A stretch of 64,000 bases of DNA, from contig NZ_JACHMB010000001.1 in NCBI RefSeq assembly GCF_014204795.1, positions 7,824,501 through 7,888,500 on the forward strand, given 5' to 3'. Below, piece after piece: positions 8,908-16,308 of the stretch. The position numbers and the translations under genes are program-made. This stretch comes from Nonomuraea jabiensis. Lineage in GTDB: Bacteria > Actinomycetota > Actinomycetes > Streptosporangiales > Streptosporangiaceae. Numbering within the stretch: the stretch's first letter is position 1; the number at the start of each line of letters is the position of its first letter. The notes beneath the pieces are model-generated. The model had not been told where the DNA came from, made no database searches, and saw nothing but the letters and a program-made list of their open reading frames with translations.

Positions 8908-9468
8908 TCACGCCGCCGCGTCGCGGCCGTAGACGAGGCGGACGGCCTGACCCACGCGTTCGGCGGACTCGAGAGCCAGGCCGATGGGCTGGTCGAACAG
9001 GCGGCGTCCCCGGCCCAGCACGGTCGGGAACACCAGCAGCCGATACTGGTCGACCAGGTCGTGCGCCCGCAACGCGGCCACGACGCTGCCGCTGCCGGCG
9101 ACCACGATATCCCGTGCCGGCTTGCGCGCGGCCACCTCCTCGATCAGGTCGCCCCGCAGGAGGGAGGAGTTGTTCCACGCCTCCACGCCGTCCGGCGAGC
9201 GCGAGGCGACGAGCTTGGGGATGGCGTTCATCTTGCGGGAGAACTCGTCGTCCCTGCCGGGCCAGATGCGGGAGAAGCGCTGCCAGGTGGCGCGGCCCAG
9301 CAGCATGGCCCCGGTGTCCAGCAGCTCGCCGAGCGCGAACTTGTCGCCGGCCACCGACTCGGGCCCGTACCGGAAGGCCCAGCCTCCCCACGGCGTCCCG
9401 TCCGCCCCGTCCGGGTCCTCGATAACCATGTCGAGGGAGACGAATTCGATGACGATCAGCTTGCCCAT
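8908..9468 (-). CDS. Dihydrofolate-reductase-like (RibD C-terminal domain) protein
   Basis: This 186-residue protein opens GKLIVIEFVSLDMVIEDPDG and contains LLGRATWQRFSRIWPG and DIVVAGSGSVVAAL, the pattern of the stand-alone RibD-C/DHFR-like family (YyaP/YwjB type). Members bind NADPH, and many accompany ECF-controlled stress genes. The true substrate is unknown, and trimethoprim-target activity should not be assumed. The ATG at 9468 has AAGGA 8 bases upstream. The next gene starts 11 bp beyond its stop, so it leads the ECF42 operon. Confidence 0.88.
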   Translation of the reverse strand: MGKLIVIEFVSLDMVIEDPDGADGTPWGGWAFRYGPESVAGDKFALGELLDTGAMLLGRATWQRFSRIWPGRDDEFSRKMNAIPKLVASRSPDGVEAWNNSSLLRGDLIEEVAARKPARDIVVAGSGSVVAALRAHDLVDQYRLLVFPTVLGRGRRLFDQPIGLALESAERVGQAVRLVYGRDAAA

Positions 9469-9507
9469 GACGTTGATCCTTCCTCGTAGCCGGTTGCTCG
9501 GCAGGAG

Positions 9508-9534
9508 GACGGTCGGGGCGGGCCCTAGGGGACA
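9508..9534 (-). promoter_or_regulatory. Candidate ECF-type promoter of the DHFR/DGPF/sigma operon (TGTC-N19-CGTC)
   Basis: On the minus strand TGTC (9534 to 9531) is followed after 19 bases by CGTC (9511 to 9508), 40 bases before the operon start. The same pair with the same spacing occurs at 22635-22661. TGTC/CGTC elements are known for promoters of the related ECF41 group, so autoregulation by the operon's own ECF42 factor is plausible but unproven. Confidence 0.45.
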
Positions 9535-9543
9535 GGCCGTGGA

Positions 9544-9559
9544 TGTGACCCTCGTCACA
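9544..9559. promoter_or_regulatory. Perfect CRP/FNR-type palindrome TGTGA-N6-TCACA
   Basis: TGTGACCCTCGTCACA is a perfect inverted repeat equal to the CRP consensus. It lies 9 bases upstream of the candidate ECF -35 element of the minus-strand operon and about 210 bases upstream of divIVA. A CRP-family regulator of this actinomycete could act on either side. Confidence 0.6.
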
Positions 9560-9768
9560 GCGAAGCGGCCTTTACCTGTGAGCGGCTGCTCTCATGTTTA
9601 AGCAGACGGTAACGTGTCAACTACTGTGCGTATAAGATGCCTGGTTGGACGGTCAAGGTTTCGCACCGGTTCCCCCCGATCCGGGGCACTCCTCCATGCC
9701 CCGGGGCCGGTGCGGGCGCGCCCCGGCCGCTCCAGCGCTGACGGTGAAAGGTTCGGTGAAACTCCGTC
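9560..9768 (+). promoter_or_regulatory. Leader region of the DivIVA gene
   Basis: About 200 bases without a gene. A TATAAG at 9631-9636 could be a -10 element, but no convincing -35 stands 16-18 bases upstream, and no hairpin of note was seen. Confidence 0.25.
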
Positions 9769-10455
9769 ATGCACATCGAGCACGAAGACCACGTCTACGG
9801 CCTCCCGATCCCGCACGGCCATCCCGCCGGCGACGGCTTCGTCACCGTGCCGGCCCAGGCCGCCGGCCCCGGCCAGCTCACGCTGCTGACCCCCACGGCC
9901 GTGCACCACCAGGTCTTCACGGTGGTCAGGTTGCGGGCCGGCTACGACCTGGCCGAGGTGGACGCGTTCCTGTCCACCGTGGAGACCACGATCAGCCTGC
10001 TCTGGCAGGACAACGCCCACCTGCGCGAACGTCTCGCCGCCGCCACCCCCGTCCCGGCCGACCTGCTGGCCGCCGCGGAGGAGAGCGCGCGGGAGACCAT
10101 CGAGGCCGCCCGGCAGGGAGCGCGGGAGACCGTCGAGGCCGCGCGGCATGAGGCGCGCGAGACCGTTGAGGCCGCCCGGGAGGAGGCGCGCCAGATCGTG
10201 ACCGAGGCCCGCGCCGGCGCCGAACGGGTGCGGCTCGATGCCGCCGCCGCGGCCGAGGCGCTGACCAGGACCGCCCGCCTGGCCTATCAGGAGGCCATCG
10301 AGGAGCAGTTCAACCAGTTCGACGCCGTCCTCGCCGACCACGGGCGGCAACTGCAGGACAGCCTGCACACCCAGCTCGGCCGGTTGCGCACGGTCCTGGA
10401 GGACGTCGCGACGCCCGGCCACGCCACGCACACCGGCCCTTTCGCGGCTCAGTGA
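9769..10455 (+). CDS. DivIVA-domain coiled-coil protein
   Basis: This 228-residue protein has the DivIVA lipid-binding segment at about residues 47-85 (FTVVRLRAGYDLAEVDAFL). A long coiled coil follows, containing three near-identical 11-residue units, ARETIEAARQG, ARETVEAARHE and ARETVEAAREE (about residues 108-140). DivIVA proteins gather at curved membrane (poles, septa, branch sites) and recruit growth or division machinery. The N-terminal 45 residues are an unusual extension for this family. The ZIP-like/mIHF-like gene starts 34 bp downstream, so the two are almost certainly co-transcribed. Confidence 0.88.
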   Translation: MHIEHEDHVYGLPIPHGHPAGDGFVTVPAQAAGPGQLTLLTPTAVHHQVFTVVRLRAGYDLAEVDAFLSTVETTISLLWQDNAHLRERLAAATPVPADLLAAAEESARETIEAARQGARETVEAARHEARETVEAAREEARQIVTEARAGAERVRLDAAAAAEALTRTARLAYQEAIEEQFNQFDAVLADHGRQLQDSLHTQLGRLRTVLEDVATPGHATHTGPFAAQ

Positions 10456-10489
10456 TCGATCACCGCACACCAGCCAGAAAGGCCGTCAC

Positions 10490-11791
10490 ATGTTCTTGCC
10501 GCTCGGGGGGCCACTACTGCAGTCGCCGGCGAACGACGCGGCCATGGGGGCCGCCATGCCGGTCTGGACCGTGTGGGCCGCCGTGGGCCTGGTGGCCCTG
10601 TCCACGCTGGCCGGCGCGCACCTGGCGCAGCGCAAGGCCGACCGGATCAGCGTCTGGCTGGCCGTCGCCTCGGCGCTCATGCTCATCACGGCCCTGACCG
10701 ACGTGATGCCCGACGCCTGGCGAGAGGCCGTCGCGACCCATGTGCCCGTGTGGCTGGTGGCGCTGGCCGGGTTGTTCGGGTACGTCGTCATCACGCACTT
10801 CACCCGCCACGGGTGCGCGCACCAGCACGACGTGGGCCGGCGCGCCCGGCATGCCCCCGGCATGCACCGGCGGGTCGAGCAGGCCGTCAGCGCCGCCGTG
10901 TACGGGGGAGTGGGCACCGCCGTCGCGCTGAGCCTGCACCGCATGATCGAGGGCGCCACCCTGGTGCTGGCCGCCTCGATCATCGTCGTGGCCGCGCTCA
11001 TGATCCACTCGGCCGGTGAAGGCGTCGCGCTGACGGCCATGCTCGATCTGGCCCGCAAGCCGCTGGCTCCCTGGCTGGCGCTGGCCTGCCTCAGCCCGGC
11101 GGCCGGTGTCGTACTGGCCAGCGTGGCTCCGCTGCCGCCGCAGAGCGTGCCGATCCTGCTGGGCGTGCTCACCGGCGTGCTGCTGCGTACCGCGATGGTG
11201 GGGCTGCAGATGGCCCGCGCCAGTGGCAGGCTGCCGCGCCGACAGGTCGCCGTCGTGGCGACCGGCGTGCTGGCCGTGGGCGGCCTGCTGGTCGTCGCTC
11301 AGACCATGCTCGTCGGCGGGCTGCCCGCCCCGGCCGTACCCGTCGCGGCCGCCCGCCAGGTGGGCAGGCCGCCCGCCCCGCAGCCGCGCCCGCCGTCCCC
11401 GCGGCCCAAGCCCTCGACCGGGCCCAAGCCCTCGACCGGGCCCAAGCCGTCGTCCGGGCCGTCGTCCGGGCCGTCGTCGGGGCCCGAGCCGTCGACCAGG
11501 CCCGGACCGATGACGCCCGGTGAGCTGCGCGCCGCCGTCGCGGCCGGGCGGCTCGGTCTGGAGGCCCTGCTGTCGCGCACCGACCTGGCCACCATCGGGG
11601 CCGACGTGGAGACGGTGCTGCGGGCCCTGCCCGGGCGCAGCGCCACCGAGATCACCCGCATCCTGCGCAGGGGCAGGATCGTCAGCGGCGCCAGCATCGG
11701 GGACCTCACCCTGCGCCAGCGCCACTACCTCCTCCTCGCCCTCGGCGCCATCCCGGCGAGCCCGACCGATCCGACCAGCCCGGCCGGATGA
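10490..11791 (+). CDS. ZIP-like membrane protein fused by a Pro-rich linker to an mIHF-like domain
   Basis: This 433-residue protein has about eight hydrophobic helices in residues 20-285. Two of them carry ZIP-transporter-like metal motifs, LHRMIEGATL and MIHSAGEGVAL (compare HNxPEG/HExPEG). A linker of PKPSTG/PSSGPSSG repeats (about 295-340) follows. The last 85 residues read like the actinobacterial integration host factor helix-two-turn-helix domain: VLRALPG, then IL, then an Ile, then a Leu and a Gln in the expected register. ZIP proteins move divalent metals; mIHF binds DNA. The combination is unusual. It is the second gene of the DivIVA unit, with an AGAAAGG ribosome site. Confidence 0.7.
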   Translation: MFLPLGGPLLQSPANDAAMGAAMPVWTVWAAVGLVALSTLAGAHLAQRKADRISVWLAVASALMLITALTDVMPDAWREAVATHVPVWLVALAGLFGYVVITHFTRHGCAHQHDVGRRARHAPGMHRRVEQAVSAAVYGGVGTAVALSLHRMIEGATLVLAASIIVVAALMIHSAGEGVALTAMLDLARKPLAPWLALACLSPAAGVVLASVAPLPPQSVPILLGVLTGVLLRTAMVGLQMARASGRLPRRQVAVVATGVLAVGGLLVVAQTMLVGGLPAPAVPVAAARQVGRPPAPQPRPPSPRPKPSTGPKPSTGPKPSSGPSSGPSSGPEPSTRPGPMTPGELRAAVAAGRLGLEALLSRTDLATIGADVETVLRALPGRSATEITRILRRGRIVSGASIGDLTLRQRHYLLLALGAIPASPTDPTSPAG

Positions 11792-11804
11792 GCCGCAGCG
11801 CCCG

Positions 11805-12413
11805 TCAGGGGGCTCGGCCGGTGAGGTAGCGCTGCAGCGTCGGCGCCACCCAGGCGATGAGCTCGTCGGGCGAGGAGGAGACCAGCGCGTCCACCCGTAC
11901 GGCGTAGCGGGCGATGGCCAGCCCCACGAGCTGGCCGGCCGCGAGCGCCGCGCGCAGCTCCGGCTGGTCCACGCCGAGCTTCCTGGTGACCTTGCCGAGC
12001 ATGTCGTTGGCGAGGAACTCCCTGATCATGGCGGCGGCGTGCGCGTTCGTGGCGGCCGAGCGCATCAGGCCCAGCACCGGGCCCGGCTGGTCCACCGCGC
12101 CGAGCAGGCCGAAGACGTAGCCGGCCAGCCGCTCCCCGAGCTTGCCGCGCGGCCCGTCCAGCAGCATGGCCACGGCCTGCTCGGGCTGGAACACCGACGT
12201 CACGACCGCGCTGAACAGCTGCTCCTTGCCGCCGAAGAAGCGGCGCACGAGCGCCGGGTCCACGCCGGCGTCCGCGGCCACCTGGCGCATGCTGGTGGAC
12301 TCGTAGCCGACCGCGCTGAAGGCCCTGGCCGCCGCCGCGACGATCTCTTCCCTGGTGGTCGAGGCCCCCGGCCGCCGCCCGGTCCTGCCTGTGCGTTCCT
12401 CCACGGCCGCCAA
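11805..12413 (-). CDS. TetR-family transcriptional regulator
   Basis: This 202-residue protein has an N-terminal TetR helix-turn-helix (REEIVAAAARAFSAVGYESTSMRQVAADAGVDP region, residues 20-55, then LVRRFFGGKEQLF) and a ligand domain of the TetR_C_17 type (LRSAATNAHAAAMIREF). It likely represses itself or the divergent CGNR gene. The start is a TTG at 12413 with GGGGA upstream; an in-frame GTG three codons on is equally possible. It converges on the ZIP-like gene with a 13-bp gap. Confidence 0.9.
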   Translation of the reverse strand: MAAVEERTGRTGRRPGASTTREEIVAAAARAFSAVGYESTSMRQVAADAGVDPALVRRFFGGKEQLFSAVVTSVFQPEQAVAMLLDGPRGKLGERLAGYVFGLLGAVDQPGPVLGLMRSAATNAHAAAMIREFLANDMLGKVTRKLGVDQPELRAALAAGQLVGLAIARYAVRVDALVSSSPDELIAWVAPTLQRYLTGRAP

Positions 12414-12421
12414 GTTATATC

Positions 12422-12433
12422 CCCGTACAGGGA
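12422..12433. promoter_or_regulatory. Candidate TetR operator (CCC-GTAC-GGG near-palindrome)
   Basis: CCCGTACAGGG and its flank form an inverted repeat around GTAC with one mismatched pair, 9 bases upstream of the TetR start and about 60 bases upstream of the divergent CGNR gene. The position suits autorepression. Confidence 0.35.
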
Positions 12434-12453
12434 CTTGCTACCCCTATAAACGA

Positions 12454-12491
12454 GATGCTGACGGTTGCGGCGCTCTGTTAGCGTCAGCATC
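12454..12491. promoter_or_regulatory. 10-bp perfect inverted repeat bracketing a leaderless promoter
   Basis: GATGCTGACG (12454-12463) and CGTCAGCATC (12482-12491) are perfect inverted copies 18 bases apart, and the right arm touches the ATG at 12492. Within it CTGACG (12458-12463) and TAGCGT (12479-12484) can serve as -35 and -10. TAGCGT ends 7 bases before the ATG with no ribosome site between, the arrangement of actinobacterial leaderless transcripts. The arms therefore cover both promoter elements, as an operator should. Confidence 0.5.
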
Positions 12492-13064
12492 ATGACGGCA
12501 GCCGAGTTCCCGATCCTCGGGACGGAACCTCTCGCGGTGGAGCTGGCCAACACGCTGTACGGCACGGGGGCGGCGCGGCTCGACTTCCTGCCGGACGCCC
12601 GGCGGGTCGGCCAGTGGTTCGCCGAGGTCTCCGAGCGCCACGGGGTCGCGGTCCCCATGGGTCCGCACGCGGCCCGGGTGCGGATGCTGCGCGACTGCGT
12701 GCACGCCCTGCTGTCGGCCGCCGTCGAGGGGCGCGTTCCCGACGCGGCGCTGGTCGAGCGGGTCAACGACTTCACGGCGGCGGCGCCGACGTACCTGCGG
12801 CTCGACTGGAGCGGCGGCGCGCCGGCCGCGTGCCGGGCCGGCACCGTCACCGGCGCCGCGGCCGTGCTCGGGAGCATCGCCACCTGCTGCGTCGAGCTGC
12901 TGACCGGCCCCCAGGCGGATCGGGTACGCCGCTGCCAGGGCCCCGGCTGCTCCCTGTTCTTCGTCCAGACCCACTCCCGCCGGCGCTGGTGCCACCCCTC
13001 GTGCGGTCACCGTGACCGCCAGGCCCGCTACTACCGCCGGCACCACACCCCCGGAGCGTCCTGA
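12492..13064 (+). CDS. ABATE/CGNR zinc-finger transcriptional regulator
   Basis: This 190-residue protein has an N-terminal ABATE domain (ELANTLYGTGAARLDFL) and a C-terminal CGNR-type zinc finger: RRCQGPGCSLFF, then RRRWCHPSCGHRDRQARYYRR, with four Cys and the final CGNR varied to CGHR. The family is thought to bind DNA and sense a small ligand through ABATE. The ATG at 12492 is chosen because it suits a leaderless start. Its TGA shares a base with the ATG of the acetyltransferase gene (TGATG), so the two are translationally coupled. Confidence 0.9.
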   Translation: MTAAEFPILGTEPLAVELANTLYGTGAARLDFLPDARRVGQWFAEVSERHGVAVPMGPHAARVRMLRDCVHALLSAAVEGRVPDAALVERVNDFTAAAPTYLRLDWSGGAPAACRAGTVTGAAAVLGSIATCCVELLTGPQADRVRRCQGPGCSLFFVQTHSRRRWCHPSCGHRDRQARYYRRHHTPGAS

Positions 13065-13612
13065 TGATCACATGGCGTCGGCTCGGCCAGGAGGACTTCC
13101 CCCTGCTGCGTACGTGGCTGGAGCAGCCGCACGTGGCGCTGTGGTGGAACCACGAGACCTCGATGGAGGCGGTGACCCGCGACTTCGGCCCCGCCGCCCG
13201 CGGGGAGGAGCCGTCGGAGGACCTGCTCGTGTTCCTCGACGGCCGGCCGCTCGGCCTGGTCCAGCGGTCGCGGTACGCGGACTACCCCGGCTATCTGGCC
13301 GAGCTGTCGACGCTCACCCCCGTCCCCGACGGCGCGGTGAGCATCGACTACCTGATCGGCGATCCCGGCCAGGTCGGCCGGGGCCTGGGCCCGGAGATGA
13401 TCCGCTCGGTGATCGAGCGGACCTGGGCGGAGATCCCCGGCTCGTCCTGCGTGCTGGTCCCCGTCTCGGCGGCCAACCGCGCGTCGTGGCGGGCGCTGGA
13501 GAAGGCCGGGATGCGCCGGGTGGCCGAGGGTGAGCTGGAGCCCGACAACCCGATCCACGGGCGCGCCCACTACGTCTACCGGGTCGACCGCCCGGCCGGC
13601 CTGCCCGAGTAG
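13064..13612 (+). CDS. GNAT acetyltransferase resembling aminoglycoside 6'-N-acetyltransferase
   Basis: This 182-residue protein of the GNAT fold opens TWRRLGQEDFPLLRTWLEQP with HVALWWN, continues with the acetyl-CoA loop IDYLIGDPGQVGRGLG, and ends with ANRASWRALEKAGMRRV. These landmarks match the AAC(6')-Ib-like branch, which acetylates aminoglycosides; related branches acylate siderophores or other amines. The function is therefore inferred, with moderate confidence in resistance. It is expressed with the overlapping CGNR regulator, which would suit drug-responsive control. Confidence 0.8.
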   Translation: MITWRRLGQEDFPLLRTWLEQPHVALWWNHETSMEAVTRDFGPAARGEEPSEDLLVFLDGRPLGLVQRSRYADYPGYLAELSTLTPVPDGAVSIDYLIGDPGQVGRGLGPEMIRSVIERTWAEIPGSSCVLVPVSAANRASWRALEKAGMRRVAEGELEPDNPIHGRAHYVYRVDRPAGLPE

Positions 13613-13626
13613 ACCAATCGCTTGGT
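13613..13626. promoter_or_regulatory. Inverted repeat ACCAA-TCGC-TTGGT before the oxidoreductase gene
   Basis: ACCAATCGCTTGGT is a perfect 5-bp-armed inverted repeat just after the acetyltransferase stop. It resembles TetR-type half sites but has no identified regulator. It could equally be a weak stem. Confidence 0.3.
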
Positions 13627-13678
13627 TGGGCAGTATCCTTGGCCCCCGTCAGCAGCGCACCGAGGACATGAGGGCACC

Positions 13679-14197
13679 GTGGTTGAGCAGCAGCAGTCCA
13701 GCGGCGGTTTCATGGCACGCGTCAGCACCGCGCTCCGCCCGTTCTTCCAGTGGCTCGCGGGCACGAGAGGCTTCGCGCGGGTCGCGCCCAAGATCGTCCC
13801 GCCTCTTGATCGCTTCGTCAACCGGGTGACCGGCGGCCGCGTGCTCATGGGGGACCAGATGATCCCCCACCTGCTGCTCACCACGACCGGCAGCAAGTCC
13901 GGGCAGCAGCGCGAGAGCCCGCTGGCCTGCCTGCCCGAGGACGGCGGCACGTTCCTGGTGGTCGGCAGCAACTTCGGCAGGGAGCACCACCCGGCCTGGA
14001 GCGGCAACCTGCTCAAGACCCCGCAGGCCACCGTGACCTTCCGCGGGCGGGTCATCCCCGTCACGGCCGCCCTGCTCGCCGGAGCCGACCGCGAGCAGGC
14101 CTGGCAGGCGCTCACCCGCTTCTGGCCGCTGTATGAGGGTTACACCGAGCGCTCCGGCCGCGAGCTGCGCGTCTTCCGCCTGTCGCCCCGCTCCTGA
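13679..14197 (+). CDS. Deazaflavin (F420)-dependent nitroreductase-family protein
   Basis: This 172-residue protein has the Ddn/DUF385 split-barrel pattern: LLLTTTGSKSGQQRESPLAC, GTFLVVGSNFGREHHPAW, NLLKTPQATV. Members use reduced coenzyme F420, an actinobacterial cofactor, to reduce quinones and nitro compounds. The GTG at 13679 has a GAGGG site nearby, whereas the longer TTG start at 13622 has none. It stands alone, converging on the ACC-deaminase-like gene. Confidence 0.85.
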   Translation: MVEQQQSSGGFMARVSTALRPFFQWLAGTRGFARVAPKIVPPLDRFVNRVTGGRVLMGDQMIPHLLLTTTGSKSGQQRESPLACLPEDGGTFLVVGSNFGREHHPAWSGNLLKTPQATVTFRGRVIPVTAALLAGADREQAWQALTRFWPLYEGYTERSGRELRVFRLSPRS

Positions 14198-14204
14198 CGC
14201 GCGA

Positions 14205-15290
14205 TCACCGGCCGCCCGCCACGTCGCCGACGACCTGCGGGATCTCGAACAGGTTGGCGGTGTCCCCGGTGTGCAGGAACGCCACGTTCCGGCCCGGCTC
14301 GACCCGCCCCGACCGTACGTGGTCGAGCAGCCCCGCGAACCCCTTGCCCGTGTAGACGGGCCCCATGAACACGCCGTCCGACCGGGCCAGCTCCTTGATG
14401 GCGGCGACGCCTTCCGGCGAGGGCACCGCGTAGTCCTCGCCGATGAACCGCTCGTCGACGTCGATCTCGGCGCGGATGACCTCGTCGGCGGGGACCGGGA
14501 CCTCGAGCAGCTTGAGGATGTGCTTCACCCGGTCGACGACCACCTCGACGTTGATCCAGTTCCCGGGCCGGTAGTCGCAGATCGCGATGGAGCGCACGAC
14601 GACCGGGCTCCCCGTCACCAGCTTCGCCGCGAGCAGCCCCGGCAGCGCCGTGCCCGTGCCCGCGGTGTGGTAGAGGTAGTCGAGCCGGACCCCGGACGCC
14701 TCGGCCTGCCGGATCATCTCCGTGAACGTCAGCGTGTGCGCCACGAAGCCGTACGGGTGCGCGCCGCCGGTGGGCACGATCAGCGCCTTGTGCCCCTGCC
14801 CCGCCAGCTCCTCCTTGCGGGCGGCCATCGCGTCGGCGATGCGCTGCTGCTCGTCGGCCGTGTCCCAGTAGGCGCCGCCCCGGGTGGGCAGGTAGTGCGT
14901 CTCCACCTCCATGATCTTGCTCAGCAGCAGGTTGCCGCGGTACTCCGCGAGCTCGCCGTGGCGCCCTTCGTCCCGGGTGAGGAAGAGGATCGGCGTGAGC
15001 CCCGCGGCCCGGCAGGCGGCGGCGAACTGCATCCCGGAGTTCGTCAGGTAGACGCCCTGCGTGATGAGGTGCGTGACGCCGTCCTCCAGGGCCTGGCCGA
15101 TGATGAACTCGGCCAGGCGGGTCTTGCTCCCGCTGATGGTGCCGGGCCCCGCCAGGTCCTCCCGCTTGAGGAAGAAGCCGGCCCCGTAGGCGGCCGACAG
15201 ATTGTCCAGGCGGTGGAAAGGCGTCGGGTAGAAGCCGATCCGCCTGCGGGGCAGCCGGCCGACCAGCGCGTCGAGGGCGGCGAGGTCCAT
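14205..15290 (-). CDS. PLP-dependent D-cysteine desulfhydrase / ACC deaminase family enzyme
   Basis: This 361-residue fold-type II PLP enzyme has its cofactor lysine at K56 in SGSKTRLAE, the early YPTPFHRLDNLS segment, FFLKREDL, and the phosphate-binding loop near TAGTGTALPG. The family deaminates 1-aminocyclopropane-1-carboxylate or desulfhydrates D-cysteine, and sequence alone does not separate these. GVYLTNSGMQ replaces the more usual QSNH-type loop, so a different substrate is possible. The ATG at 15290 has AAGAAGGG upstream; an extra Met 11 codons earlier (15323) is less likely. It is divergent from the LysR gene that probably controls it. Confidence 0.85.
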   Translation of the reverse strand: MDLAALDALVGRLPRRRIGFYPTPFHRLDNLSAAYGAGFFLKREDLAGPGTISGSKTRLAEFIIGQALEDGVTHLITQGVYLTNSGMQFAAACRAAGLTPILFLTRDEGRHGELAEYRGNLLLSKIMEVETHYLPTRGGAYWDTADEQQRIADAMAARKEELAGQGHKALIVPTGGAHPYGFVAHTLTFTEMIRQAEASGVRLDYLYHTAGTGTALPGLLAAKLVTGSPVVVRSIAICDYRPGNWINVEVVVDRVKHILKLLEVPVPADEVIRAEIDVDERFIGEDYAVPSPEGVAAIKELARSDGVFMGPVYTGKGFAGLLDHVRSGRVEPGRNVAFLHTGDTANLFEIPQVVGDVAGGR

Positions 15291-15360
15291 GGTGAAACCC
15301 TTCTTCAGGCGACGTGCCTCCATGCTCCATCAGCTCGTCCATAAGCACCAGCAAAGTCTG

Positions 15361-15383
15361 CTAAGCATGCCATTAGGTAGGCT
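15361..15383. promoter_or_regulatory. LysR-type operator and TAGGCT promoter element
   Basis: CTAAGCATGCCATTAG (15361-15376) is a short-armed inverted repeat around GCATGC, between the divergent PLP enzyme and LysR genes. TAGGCT (15378-15383) stands 7 bases before an in-frame GTG at 15391, which fits a leaderless start. Confidence 0.4.
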
Positions 15384-15384
15384 A

Positions 15385-16308
15385 ATGTTCGTGCCCGGAC
15401 AACTGGAACCCCGCCTGCTGGCCACGCTGGAGGCCGTCGTCCGGCTGGGCTCGTTCGCGGCGGCCGCCGACGAGCTCGGCTACACGCAAGGGGCCGTCTC
15501 CCAGCAGATCGCCGACCTCGAACGGCGGGCGGGGCTGCGGCTCCTGGACCGCCGTCCCGTACGCCCCACCGCCGCCGGCACCGTCCTCCTGCGGGCCGAA
15601 GAGGCGGTCCGGGCGGCGATGACCCGGGCCCGGACGGAGCTGGAGGCCCTGGACGCCGGGCTGTCGGGCGAGGTGCGGCTGGGTGCCTTCGTCTCCGCCG
15701 CGGCCGGCATCGTCCCGCCGGCCCTGGCCGCGTTCCGGCGGGCCTGCCCGGGCGTGCGCGTCACGCTGAGCCAGTACGAGACCGAGGACGCCTACCAGCG
15801 GCTGCTCCGCGGCGACCTCGACCTCGCCGTCACCTTCGACTACTCCTGGTTCCCCCTGCCGCCGCCACCGGGCCTGCGGCGCTCGCTCATCGGCCGCGAC
15901 CCGGTCATGGTCGCGCTCCCCGCCCGCCACCCCCTGGCCGGGCGCGCGTCGCTGAGCCTGGCCGACCTGGCCGGCGAGGCATGGATCGGCACTCCCGTCA
16001 CCGGTCCCCAGCTCGGCCCCCTCGCGGAGCTGGCCCGCTCCGCGGGTTTCCAGCCACGGCTCGCCTTCGAGGGCGACGACTTCAGGACGGTGCTGCAGCT
16101 CGTCGCCCACGAGCTCGGCATCGCCGTGCTGCCCGCGCTGGCGCTCACGGACGCGGTGGACGGCGTCGTGGCCCGCCCCATCGCCGAGGAGCCCCTCGTA
16201 CGCTTCCTGTACTGCTGCCGGATCGACACGGCCGGGGCGCCGGCCATCGTCACCCGGCTGGAGACGCGCCTGACCGAGGCCGCCGCCGGTCTCCCGCTGC
16301 CGTCGTGA
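15385..16308 (+). CDS. LysR-family transcriptional regulator
   Basis: This 307-residue protein has an N-terminal winged helix (LATLEAVVRLGSFAAAADEL, TQGAVSQQIADLERRAG) and the LysR co-inducer domain. It probably controls the divergent PLP enzyme gene, the usual LysR arrangement, using that enzyme's substrate or product as ligand. The ATG at 15385 or GTG at 15391 are both plausible starts; longer readings cover the promoter. Its last 59 bases overlap, antisense, the end of the STAND protein gene. Confidence 0.9.
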   Translation: MFVPGQLEPRLLATLEAVVRLGSFAAAADELGYTQGAVSQQIADLERRAGLRLLDRRPVRPTAAGTVLLRAEEAVRAAMTRARTELEALDAGLSGEVRLGAFVSAAAGIVPPALAAFRRACPGVRVTLSQYETEDAYQRLLRGDLDLAVTFDYSWFPLPPPPGLRRSLIGRDPVMVALPARHPLAGRASLSLADLAGEAWIGTPVTGPQLGPLAELARSAGFQPRLAFEGDDFRTVLQLVAHELGIAVLPALALTDAVDGVVARPIAEEPLVRFLYCCRIDTAGAPAIVTRLETRLTEAAAGLPLPS

